Of a DNA stretch of 64,000 bases, positions 57,057 to 64,000 are shown in pieces; the stretch's first letter is position 1; each line of letters starts with the position of its first letter. The translations under genes and the position numbers were made by a program. Source of the stretch: Catenuloplanes niger (lineage in GTDB: Bacteria; Actinomycetota; Actinomycetes; Mycobacteriales; Micromonosporaceae); assembly GCF_031458255.1 (NCBI RefSeq), contig NZ_JAVDYC010000001.1:7364501-7428500 (forward strand). Direction: 5' to 3'. Under the pieces are notes generated by a model that was given only the letters and a program-made list of their open reading frames with translations, was not told the origin of the DNA and did no database searches.

Positions 57057-57443
57057 ATGGCGCACTTCTTCGAATCGCTGGTCGACAGGAAGATCCGTGA
57101 GGCGCTGGAGCGCGGCGAGTTCGACAACCTGCGCGGCGCCGGGAAACCGCTGCCCGGCCACGGCGGCGACTACGACGAGGACTGGTACGTCAAGGAGCTC
57201 GTCGAGCGTGAGCAGGTGGGCGGCGCGGTGCTGCCCGGCACGCTCGCGTTGCGCAAGGACATCGAGGACCTGCCGCGGACGCTGACCCGGGTGCGGCAGG
57301 AGCGCGACGTCCGGCGGATCGTGGCGGAGCTGAACGAGCGGATCGCCGACAACCACCGCGGGCTGCTCTCCGGACCGCCGACGACCATCAAGCGGCTGAA
57401 CACGGAAGAGATCGTGCGCGATTGGCGCGAGCGCATGCGGTAG
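57057..57443 (+). CDS. DUF1992 (DnaJ-homologue C28-like) protein
   Basis: A 128-residue protein of the DUF1992 family, found as the conserved part of DNAJC28. It has the signature FFESLVDRKIREALERGEFD then NLRGAGKPLPGHGGDYDEDW, and a conserved LALRKDIEDLPRTLTRVRQE. No J domain is present. A role with chaperones is suggested only by the eukaryotic name. ATG 57057. It follows the PIG-L gene after 35 bases and may be co-transcribed. Confidence 0.88.
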   Translation: MAHFFESLVDRKIREALERGEFDNLRGAGKPLPGHGGDYDEDWYVKELVEREQVGGAVLPGTLALRKDIEDLPRTLTRVRQERDVRRIVAELNERIADNHRGLLSGPPTTIKRLNTEEIVRDWRERMR

Positions 57444-57521
57444 GCTTGCGCGTCGGGCATCTCAAGGCACGCTAAATAAAGGCGCGCCGCCCGTTGCATA
57501 TTAGACTTACAGGGGGCGGTT

Positions 57522-59825
57522 TTGTCAAGCACCGTGGAGCAGCAATCTTCACTGGGTGAGGAACAGGCCTACCTCGACGGGCTCTATCGCCGGCTCGACG
57601 GCATGCGCTCCGAGGCGTCCGCGCGGCTCGCCGAGAAGATGAAGGAGTCGGGCGGCACCCCGCAGGAGCGGTCCCAGCGGGACAGCGCGGTCACCATGTA
57701 CACCGACCAGGTCACGGTCCTCGGCGCGGTGGAGAACGGGCTCTGCTTCGGCCGGCTCGACTTCGAGGACGGGGCCGAGAAGCGGTACGTCGGGCGCATC
57801 GGGATCTTCGACGACCGGGGCGACTACGAACCGCTGCTGGTGGACTGGCGTGCCCCGGCGGCCCGCCCGTTCTACCTCGCCACCGCGGCCGCGCCGCTCG
57901 GCGTGATGCGCCGCCGGCACATCCGCACGGCCGGCCGGGACGTGGTCGCGCTCGACGACGAGGTGCTCGACCTGGACGACGCCGGGACCGGGGCGCACGA
58001 CCTGACCGGTGAGGCCGCGCTGCTGGCCGCGCTGGACGCGCGCCGGACCGGGCGGATGCGGGACATCGTCGAGACGATCCAGGCCGAGCAGGACCGGATC
58101 ATCCGCGCGGACCTGTCCGGCACGCTGGTCGTGCAGGGCGGGCCCGGCACCGGCAAGACCGCGGTCGCGCTGCACCGCGCGGCGTACCTGCTCTACACGT
58201 ACCGTCAGCAGCTGTCCAAGCAGGTCGTGCTGATCCTCGGCCCGAACCCGACGTTCCTGCGGTACATCGGCCAGGTCCTTCCGTCGCTGGCCGAGACCGG
58301 CGTGCTGCTGCGCACGCTCGGCGGCATGTTCCCCGGGGTGAACGCGCGCCGCGCCGAGCCGGACGAGGTCGCGGAGATCAAGGGCCGGGCCGTGATGGCC
58401 GACGTGATCGCGGCCGCGGTCGCGGACCGCCAGCGCGTCCCGGACGAGCCCGTCGAGATCAATGTCGAGGGCGAGACGCAGCTGCTGCTGCGGCCGGCCA
58501 CCATCCGCGCGGCCCGCGACCAGGTCCGCCGCACCGGCAAGCTGCACAACCTGGCCCGCCCGGACTTCGACACCGAGATCATTCACGCGCTGTCGCTGCA
58601 GTTGGCGGAGAAGATCGGCACCGACCCGTACGCGAACGACTCGCTCGGCGGCGAGGACGCGCCCGGCGACCCGATCATCTTCGACGAGGCCGACCTCGCC
58701 CAGATCCGCCGCGAACTGCGTCGCGAGCCCGAGGTGCTGGCCGTGCTCGACTGGCTCTGGCCGGTCCTCACGCCGCAGCAGATCGTCGCCGGCCTCTACG
58801 CCTCGCTCTCCCGGATGACCGCCGCCGCGTCCGGACTGCTCACGCTGGACGAGCAGGAGGCGCTGCTGCGCGAGCCGGAGGGCGGCTTCAGCCCGGCCGA
58901 CGTACCGCTGCTGGACGAGGCCGCGGAACTGCTCGGCGAGGAGGAGAACTCCCGGCGCGAGCGCGTCGCCGAACTGGAGCGGCTGTTCCAGCTGGAGTAC
59001 GCGCAGGGCGCCATCGACATCGCGCTCGGCTCGCGCAGCGTCGACCTGGAGGACGAGGACGACCCCGAGCTGCTGATGGGCACCGACCTGCTGGACGCCG
59101 GCCGGATGGCCGAACGTCAGCAGTTCGACGCCGCGCTGACCGCCGCGCAGCGCGCCGCCGCGGACCGGACCTGGGCGTTCGGGCACGTCATCGTGGACGA
59201 GGCGCAGGAACTCAGCCCGATGGCCTGGCGGCTGCTCATGCGCCGCTGCCCGAGCCGCTCGATGACGATCGTCGGCGACGTCGCCCAGACCGGCGACCTC
59301 GGCGGCACCTCGTCCTGGGACGACGCGCTCGCACCCTACCTGGACCGTCGTTACCGCCTCGCCGAGCTCACCGTCAGTTACCGTACCCCCGGCGAGATCA
59401 TGGACGTCGCGGCCGCGGTCCTGGCCCGGGTCAATCCGGACCTGGCCGTGCCCCGCGCGGTCCGGCACACCGGCTTGCCGCCGTGGCGCCTGACCGGCGA
59501 CCTGACCACGCTGGCCAAGGCGGTGTCGGAGTGGTCCGGCGACGGGCGCCTCGGCGTCATCGTCCCGACGTCGCTGCTCGGCGAGGCCACCGCGGCGCTG
59601 CCCGACGCCGCCTCCGGTGTCCGCGCGGACCTGACCAGCCCGGTCGTCGTGCTCACCGTGCGTCAGTCCAAGGGGCTCGAGTTCGACGCGGTCATCGTCT
59701 ACGACCCGGACCGGATCGTCGCGGAATCACCGCGCGGCGACGGCGACCTCTACGTCGCGCTGACCCGCGCCACCCAGACGCTGGGGCTCGTCGCACCGGG
59801 ACCGATCGAGTCGCTGCCCGGCTAG
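57522..59825 (+). CDS. helD: HelD-type RNA polymerase recycling ATPase (UvrD/Rep-like)
   Basis: A 767-residue superfamily-1 ATPase of the HelD class. Such proteins reach into stalled RNA polymerase and free it from nucleic acid; some actinobacterial forms (HelR) also displace rifamycins. The N-terminal coiled-coil arm is EEQAYLDGLYRRLDGMRSEA; Walker A is VVQGGPGTGKTAVALHRAAY; Walker B is VIVDEAQELSPMAWRLLMRR; GDVAQTGDLGGTSSWDDAL and VLTVRQSKGLEFDAVIVYDP are later helicase motifs; YVALTRATQTLGLV ends it. TTG 57522 has AGGGGG six bases upstream. A promoter-like CATATTAGACT lies about 20 bases before. Whether it gives rifamycin resistance cannot be told from sequence alone. Confidence 0.88.
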   Translation: MSSTVEQQSSLGEEQAYLDGLYRRLDGMRSEASARLAEKMKESGGTPQERSQRDSAVTMYTDQVTVLGAVENGLCFGRLDFEDGAEKRYVGRIGIFDDRGDYEPLLVDWRAPAARPFYLATAAAPLGVMRRRHIRTAGRDVVALDDEVLDLDDAGTGAHDLTGEAALLAALDARRTGRMRDIVETIQAEQDRIIRADLSGTLVVQGGPGTGKTAVALHRAAYLLYTYRQQLSKQVVLILGPNPTFLRYIGQVLPSLAETGVLLRTLGGMFPGVNARRAEPDEVAEIKGRAVMADVIAAAVADRQRVPDEPVEINVEGETQLLLRPATIRAARDQVRRTGKLHNLARPDFDTEIIHALSLQLAEKIGTDPYANDSLGGEDAPGDPIIFDEADLAQIRRELRREPEVLAVLDWLWPVLTPQQIVAGLYASLSRMTAAASGLLTLDEQEALLREPEGGFSPADVPLLDEAAELLGEEENSRRERVAELERLFQLEYAQGAIDIALGSRSVDLEDEDDPELLMGTDLLDAGRMAERQQFDAALTAAQRAAADRTWAFGHVIVDEAQELSPMAWRLLMRRCPSRSMTIVGDVAQTGDLGGTSSWDDALAPYLDRRYRLAELTVSYRTPGEIMDVAAAVLARVNPDLAVPRAVRHTGLPPWRLTGDLTTLAKAVSEWSGDGRLGVIVPTSLLGEATAALPDAASGVRADLTSPVVVLTVRQSKGLEFDAVIVYDPDRIVAESPRGDGDLYVALTRATQTLGLVAPGPIESLPG

Positions 59826-59924
59826 GACGCGCGGGCCCGTTTCCGGCGCGGTCCGCATGCTCCGGCGGCCGCCTGTAAGAACGCGGACGTATCAGATACA
59901 GGAAATCGAATACCTCGATACGTT

Positions 59925-59961
59925 CCCCTCCGGGTCCGGTACTGCGCCGGGCCCGGAGGGG
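59925..59961 (+). promoter_or_regulatory. Hairpin that buries the Shine-Dalgarno sequence of the secreted protease gene
   Basis: CCCCTCCGGGTCCGG (59925-59939) pairs with CCGGGCCCGGAGGGG (59947-59961) over 15 pairs, one of them a U-G pair, around a seven-base loop. The 3' arm contains GGAGGGG, the only ribosome binding site for ATG 59972 (GGAGGGGGG at 59955-59963). Upstream, CGTATC (59888-59893) and GATACG (59917-59922) form an inverted pair that could be an operator. Confidence 0.65.
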
Positions 59962-59971
59962 GGTTACATCC

Positions 59972-60988
59972 ATGCGACTCACCACACCGACCCGCCGGCT
60001 GCGGTCCGCGGCCCTGATCGGCGGGGCCGCGCTCAGCCTGGTCCTGACCGGGTTCGGCGCACCCGCCGCCGCGGTGCCGGCCGACTCGGCCGCCGCGCCG
60101 GTCTCACCGCACACCACCGGCGCGGACGACAACGCGCCGCCGCGCGCCGTCGTCCCCGCACGCGCGGCCACGGCCGCCGGCGGAGCCGGGTTCTCCGGCA
60201 CCACCGGCTCCGGCGCGCTCACGCCCAGCACGTCACCCGCGGTCACCGGCGCGCGGGCACCGGGCGCCGGGCTGTCCGGCGGCTTCGGGGCGGACAGCGT
60301 GATCGGCACCGACAACCGCACCCGGGTCAACCCGACCACGACGTACCCGACCAGCGCGATCGTGCAGATCATCCGCGTCGACGGCAGCACCACCTGGGGC
60401 TGCACCGGCTGGGTCTACGGGCCCAACATCATCGCGACGGCCGGGCACTGCGTGCACCCGGGCGGCGGTGCCGACGGCGGCGGCGGCAACGGCTTCTACC
60501 CGCGCGCCAACTACACGATCGTCCCGGCGCGCAACGGCGGCACCAACCCGTACGGCACCTGCACCGCGACGCAGCTGATGTCCGTCAACGGCTGGATGGC
60601 CGACGGCAGCGCCGACTACGACTACGGCGCGATCCGGCTGAGCTGCAACGCGGGCGCCAGCACCGGCACGTTCGGCTTCTGGTGGCAGAGCGCGTCGCTG
60701 AACGGCACCGCGACCACCGTCTCCGGCTACCCCTGCGACAAGACGTTCGGCGAGCAGTGGCGGCACGCGGGCATGTCGGTGACGTCCACCGCGGCCCGTC
60801 GCGTCTACTACCAGAACGACACGGCCGGTTGCCAGAGCGGCGCACCGGTCTACCAGAACCGGGCGGCCGGCAGCTCGTTCTGCGTCGGCCAGTGCACGAT
60901 GGCGATCCACGCCTACGGCGGGTCCAGCAACTCCGGCACCCGCATCACCGAGCCGGTCTACAACAACCTCATCTCCTGGCGCGGCTGA
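59972..60988 (+). CDS. Secreted trypsin-like serine protease
   Basis: A 338-residue exported chymotrypsin-fold protease. Residues 1-~33 are a signal peptide (RSAALIGGAALSLVLTGFG, AAAVPA cleavage). About 90 residues of Ala/Gly/Pro/Thr-rich pro-region follow. The catalytic histidine is in IIATAGHCVHPGG, the aspartate probably in ADYDYGAIRLSC, and the serine in DTAGCQSGAPVY (variant of GxSG). Six cysteines suggest disulfides. It resembles V8/glutamyl-endopeptidase-like proteases of Actinobacteria. The pro-region implies secretion as a zymogen. Translation may be gated by the hairpin at 59925-59961; a terminator follows at 60997. Confidence 0.92.
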   Translation: MRLTTPTRRLRSAALIGGAALSLVLTGFGAPAAAVPADSAAAPVSPHTTGADDNAPPRAVVPARAATAAGGAGFSGTTGSGALTPSTSPAVTGARAPGAGLSGGFGADSVIGTDNRTRVNPTTTYPTSAIVQIIRVDGSTTWGCTGWVYGPNIIATAGHCVHPGGGADGGGGNGFYPRANYTIVPARNGGTNPYGTCTATQLMSVNGWMADGSADYDYGAIRLSCNAGASTGTFGFWWQSASLNGTATTVSGYPCDKTFGEQWRHAGMSVTSTAARRVYYQNDTAGCQSGAPVYQNRAAGSSFCVGQCTMAIHAYGGSSNSGTRITEPVYNNLISWRG

Positions 60989-60996
60989 CCGCACCC

Positions 60997-61029
60997 GAGG
61001 GGGCTCGCCCGCACCGGGCGGGCCCCCTC
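60997..61029 (+). terminator. Terminator hairpin after the protease gene
   Basis: GAGGGGGCTCGCCCG (60997-61011) pairs with CGGGCGGGCCCCCTC (61015-61029), 15 pairs with one U-G, around three bases, nine bases after the stop codon. The rest of the gap to 61300 holds degenerate copies of a GGTGGCTGG-containing repeat (about 61140-61260) and no gene. Confidence 0.75.
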
Positions 61030-61300
61030 CGCCGTCCGGGCCGCCGTTCGCCGGCTCGCCCCGCATGCGGTCGCGCGGATCGGCGCCGGTCCGCTCACCG
61101 CGACCCTGCCGCGATCCGGAAGGCGGCCACCAGCCAGCCGCCACGGGTGGCTGGCAGCTGCTCCCGGTACCGGTGGCTGGGACACGCTGTCCGGAGCCGG
61201 TGGCCGGGACCGGTGGCTGGCACCGGCTGTGCGGAACCGGTGTCCCGGCGCCGCCCGTCCGACCGGTAGACCCGGCTCGTCCCCGACCGAGGAGGCTCCC

Positions 61301-61696
61301 GTGCGTGTTTCCCGCCCGATGACAGTGATTCTGCTGGCGGCGGTGCCGCTGCTGCTCGGTCTCGCGCTGGTCGTCGCCGACGGTGACAGCCCGTTCTCCG
61401 ACACCGGCCCGCCCGCCCCACCGGCCGGCCCGCCGGTCACCGGCACGGTCGCCGGCGTCGTCACCGACAGCGGCGGGGCCCCGGTCCCCGGCGTCAGCGT
61501 CCAGGTCGCGTCCCTGGACGACCCGCCGCTCCCGATCCCGGAGACCGGCGTGATCACCGGCACCGACGGCCGTTACGAATGGCGACTGCGAGCCGGCCGC
61601 TACGAGTTCACCGCGGTCACCGCCACCACCCGTGCCACCCTGCCGGTGACGGTCGTCCCCGGCGAGACCGTCACCCTCGACCTCCCACTGACCTGA
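61301..61696 (+). CDS. Small exported protein with carboxypeptidase-regulatory-like domain
   Basis: A 131-residue protein with an N-terminal membrane/signal segment (TVILLAAVPLLLGLALVVA), a proline-rich linker and one beta-sandwich domain of the carboxypeptidase regulatory (CarboxypepD_reg/CNA-B) kind: VAGVVTDSGGAPVPGVSVQV, GTDGRYEWRLRAGRYEFTAV, VVPGETVTLDLPLT. Such domains are common on surface proteins. GTG 61301 has GAGGAGG six bases upstream. Function unknown; it may be anchored by an uncleaved N-terminus. Confidence 0.82.
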   Translation: MRVSRPMTVILLAAVPLLLGLALVVADGDSPFSDTGPPAPPAGPPVTGTVAGVVTDSGGAPVPGVSVQVASLDDPPLPIPETGVITGTDGRYEWRLRAGRYEFTAVTATTRATLPVTVVPGETVTLDLPLT

Positions 61697-61822
61697 ACCC
61701 GGCCGGGCCGCTTCACGCGTTCCGAGAGGGGCTACGTCGATCTGAGCGGCTGTGTGACTGCCCGGACGGCGGGCAGCCTCGCGCCACCCGGCCGGCGGGC
61801 CGGGTGGCGTGGTGCCGGTGGG

Positions 61823-62302
61823 TTACCAGGTGTGCGAGCGGAACCAGGAGCGTGCCGCGCGGGTGTTCAGCAGCAGCAGGTAGAGGGCCGGGCCGGCCAG
61901 GCCGGACGCCTGGGACGGCTCGCCGGTCGACGCGACCGTGACCGCGACGCCCGCGACGGCGACCAGGCTGAAAATGATCATAAGGACGCGTGCCCACTGG
62001 CGGCCGCGCTGCAGCTTCCGTCCGATGACGAACGAGAGCAGCGCCGACGTCGCCAGTACGCCGGCCACCACGTAGGACACCGGGGTCAGCCGGGCCGGGT
62101 CGACGAACTGCTCGTCGCCCGCGAACAGGTCCGCCGGTGCCACCCACAGGATCAGCGCGACGCCCGCCAGCTGCACCAGCCCGCCCAGGTAGTGCAGGAT
62201 CGCCAGCACGTGCACGCTCGGCGGCGCCGACCGCCGCATCGGCTGCTGCATCGGCACGGCCGGGTACGCCGCGTAGTGGGGCTGCGCATATCCGTACGAC
62301 AT
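61823..62302 (-). CDS. Four-helix membrane protein with tyrosine-rich N-terminus
   Basis: A 159-residue membrane protein of unknown function. The N-terminal 25 residues are Tyr/Pro/Gln-rich (MSYGYAQPHYAAYPAVPMQQ). Four helices follow (around residues 32-52, 75-95, 102-120 and 128-148), with IGRKLQRGRQWARVLMIIFS in the middle, a pattern frequent in actinobacterial DUF proteins. ATG 62302 has GAGGAG eight bases upstream. It ends convergent with the small exported protein gene. Confidence 0.78.
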   Translation of the reverse strand: MSYGYAQPHYAAYPAVPMQQPMRRSAPPSVHVLAILHYLGGLVQLAGVALILWVAPADLFAGDEQFVDPARLTPVSYVVAGVLATSALLSFVIGRKLQRGRQWARVLMIIFSLVAVAGVAVTVASTGEPSQASGLAGPALYLLLLNTRAARSWFRSHTW

Positions 62303-62403
62303 CGTTCGGCTCCTCGTGATCGGGGTCCGCAACAGCTTCGCGAAGCGCCGCCCCCGCCGAATCCCCGAAACATGCCAGCCGGCCGGAAAGCGCCGGATCC
62401 CGC

Positions 62404-63147
62404 TCAGGTGCGGCAGCGATCCGGGCTGTAGAGGTGGCTGTCCGGGAACGCGGACGCGGTCAGCGCGGGACCGACCACGATCACGGCGGTCCGCCGGATG
62501 CCGGCGTCGTGGACCAGCGGCGCGATCGTGTCCAGCGTGCCGCGGAGGATCTGCTCGTCGGGCCGGGACGCCCGGGCCACCACCGCGACCGGGCAGTCCG
62601 CGCCGTAGTGCGGGATCAGCTCGGTGACCAGGTGGTCGATCCGCTGGACGGCCAGGTGCAGCACGAGCGTGGCGCCGGACGCGGCCAGCGTGGGCAGCTG
62701 CTCGCGCGGCGGCATCGCGGTGGCGCGCTCGGCGGTGCGGGTCAGGATCACGGTCTGCGCGACCTCCGGCACGGTCAGCTCGCGGCGCAGGCTGGCGGCC
62801 GCGGCGGCGAACGCGGGCACGCCGGGCACCACGTCGTACGGGATGCCGGCCGCGTCCAGGCGGCGCATCTGCTCGGCCATCGCGGAGAAGACCGACGGGT
62901 CACCGGAGTGCAGCCGGGCCACGTCGTGACCGGCCGCGTGCGCCGCCACGAGCGCGTCGACGATCTCGTCGAGCGACATCCGGGCGGTGTCGATCAGCCG
63001 GGCGCCGGGCGGGCACCAGGTGAGCATCTCCGGCGGGACCAGACTGCCGGCGTAGAGGCAGACCGGGCTGGCCGCGATCAGGTCGCGGCCGCGCACGGTG
63101 ATCAGGTCGGCGGCGCCCGGGCCGGCGCCGATGAAGTGCACGGTCAT
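62404..63147 (-). CDS. cobM: Precorrin-4 C11-methyltransferase
   Basis: CobM adds the C-11 methyl to precorrin-4, giving precorrin-5. The 247-residue SAM-dependent tetrapyrrole methylase has [80 protein letters not shown] and [20 protein letters not shown], all diagnostic for CobM/CbiF. ATG 63147 overlaps the cobL stop (ATGA), so the two are translationally coupled and cobM is read after cobL. Confidence 0.96.
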   Translation of the reverse strand: MTVHFIGAGPGAADLITVRGRDLIAASPVCLYAGSLVPPEMLTWCPPGARLIDTARMSLDEIVDALVAAHAAGHDVARLHSGDPSVFSAMAEQMRRLDAAGIPYDVVPGVPAFAAAAASLRRELTVPEVAQTVILTRTAERATAMPPREQLPTLAASGATLVLHLAVQRIDHLVTELIPHYGADCPVAVVARASRPDEQILRGTLDTIAPLVHDAGIRRTAVIVVGPALTASAFPDSHLYSPDRCRT

Positions 63148-64000
63148 GATCTGCGTACCGTCCATTGGGTGACCGGGAGTGCGGGACGCCAGGCGGTGAA
63201 GCCACCGACCGCGCCGGCGCGGGATATCTCGATGCGGGTGAGGTCGCCGCCGAGCGTGTCGCGCGCGGCCGTGACCACGCGCTCGGACTCGAGCGTGACC
63301 GCGTTGACGACCAGCCGGCCGCCGGGGCGCAGCGCCGCCCAACAGTGATCGATCATGCCGGGTGCGGTGACGCCGCCACCGACGAAGATCGCGTCCGGTG
63401 GTTCCAGGCCGGCCAGCGCGGCCGGTGCCGCTCCACGGACCAGGACCAGCGACGGTACGCCGAGCGCCGCCGCGTTCCCGGTCAGGCGCGTGGCCCGCGC
63501 CTCGTCCGCCTCGATCGCCACGGCCCGGCAGGACGGGGCGGCGCGCATCCACTCGATCGCGATGCTGCCCGCGCCCGCGCCGACGTCCCAGAGCAGCTGG
63601 CCGGGGATCGGGGCCAGCCGGGCCAGCGTGATCGCGCGGATCTCCCGCTTGGTGAGCTGTCCGTCGTGCTCGTAGGCGTCGTCCGGCAGGCCGGGGACCG
63701 TGGGCAGCAGCGCCGCGTCCGGGCCGGCGACGCAGCGGACCGCGAGCACGTTCAGCGGCGCGGCCTCGGCCAGCGGCCAGCCGGCGGCGGTGCCGGTGAC
63801 GACCCGTTCGTCCGGCCCGTCCAGGTTCTCCAGCACGGTGAGCGCGCTGTCGCCGTACCCCCGGGCGGTCAGCAGCCCGGCCACGGCGGCGGGCGAGCGG
63901 CCGTCGGCGCTCAGCACCAGCAACCGCCGGCCGGGTTGGATCGTCGCGTGCAGCGCGTCGAGCGGCCGGCCGACCACGCTCACCACCGCGGTCTCCTCGA
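63144..64000 (-). CDS. cobL: Precorrin-6Y C5,15-methyltransferase (decarboxylating), 5' partial
   Basis: CobL methylates C-5 and C-15 and decarboxylates the C-12 acetate of precorrin-6B to give precorrin-8X. The frame is open to the right edge, so the N-terminal ~110-120 residues (most of the first half of the CobE-like methylase domain) lie outside. Visible are the rest of that domain ([40 protein letters not shown]) and the complete CobT-like methylase/decarboxylase domain ([76 protein letters not shown]). It is coupled to cobM downstream. Confidence 0.93.
   Translation of the reverse strand, partial: EETAVVSVVGRPLDALHATIQPGRRLLVLSADGRSPAAVAGLLTARGYGDSALTVLENLDGPDERVVTGTAAGWPLAEAAPLNVLAVRCVAGPDAALLPTVPGLPDDAYEHDGQLTKREIRAITLARLAPIPGQLLWDVGAGAGSIAIEWMRAAPSCRAVAIEADEARATRLTGNAAALGVPSLVLVRGAAPAALAGLEPPDAIFVGGGVTAPGMIDHCWAALRPGGRLVVNAVTLESERVVTAARDTLGGDLTRIEISRAGAVGGFTAWRPALPVTQWTVRRS

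Noticed and set aside
61140-61260. Degenerate repeats containing GGTGGCTGG before the small exported protein gene
   Set aside because: The units are too diverged for a clear period or function; mentioned only in the terminator entry.
43512-64000. Secondary-metabolite gene cluster
   Set aside because: The recognisable biosynthetic genes are all of the cobalamin route; no polyketide, peptide or terpene synthase is present.

Overview
The window is very GC-rich DNA with frequent GTG and TTG starts, strong third-position GC bias, and gene families typical of filamentous Actinobacteria (snapalysin, HelD-type RNA polymerase ATPase, DUF6232, actinobacterial CobN/CobIJ, an IS112-like transposase). 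I infer a member of the Micromonosporaceae or a close relative. No phage, plasmid or rRNA/tRNA signature was seen.

Layout. 1-9.6 kb: a truncated ECF sigma factor with a C-terminal helical extension, a TenA-fold protein, serA, a broken secreted gene, an ECF sigma factor with a coupled membrane protein whose ribosome binding site lies inside a hairpin, a membrane/DivIVA-motif gene pair, an LLM oxidoreductase and a serine hydrolase. 9.6-13.6 kb: a gene-poor, repeat-rich segment with a 36-bp tandem array, an IS5-family element with 13-bp terminal inverted repeats, a large inverted repeat, a 13-bp array, a 15-bp array and a small cyclic-phosphate receiver protein. 14-31 kb: signalling and housekeeping genes (TPR-GGDEF protein, LysR plus TDT transporter, acetyltransferases, sensor-domain protein, voltage-gated channel with an EF-hand-like loop, nitronate monooxygenase, TerC behind a yybP-ykoY-type leader, a HEAT/MerR-HEAT pair with a MerR-type operator, an AONS-family aminotransferase and snapalysin).

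31-43.5 kb: a Nudix hydrolase, two overlapping GAF/PAS histidine kinases, a DMT exporter divergent from a LysR regulator, a tightly coupled three-gene unit (membrane protein, XRE regulator, MDR dehydrogenase), and a very large protein that joins a kinase domain lacking catalytic residues to a repeat-rich linker, one membrane helix and an extracellular LamG-like domain.

43.5-64 kb: a cobalamin (vitamin B12) biosynthesis region. cobN is read leftward behind a cobalamin riboswitch; cobG-cobH-cobIJ form a rightward coupled operon; cobK and cbiD are divergent; cobM and cobL lie leftward at the right edge (cobL runs off the window). Together they cover the corrin-ring methylations, ring contraction, C-12 side-chain migration, precorrin-6A reduction and late cobalt insertion of the oxygen-dependent route, except that CbiD stands where CobF would be expected. 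Between them sit a beta-lactamase-fold hydrolase, an HSL-type esterase, a PIG-L deacetylase, a DUF1992 protein, a HelD-type ATPase, a secreted trypsin-like protease and small envelope proteins.

The most unusual items are: three genes whose Shine-Dalgarno sequence lies in or against a strong hairpin (ECF sigma, secreted protease, terC); the predicted pseudokinase-LamG protein; CobG with two in-frame tandem-repeat insertions, one between its cysteine pairs; the EF-hand-like loop in the ion channel; the long inverted repeat at 12.1-12.3 kb; and a 183-base 3' coding overlap between cbiD and a DUF6232 gene.
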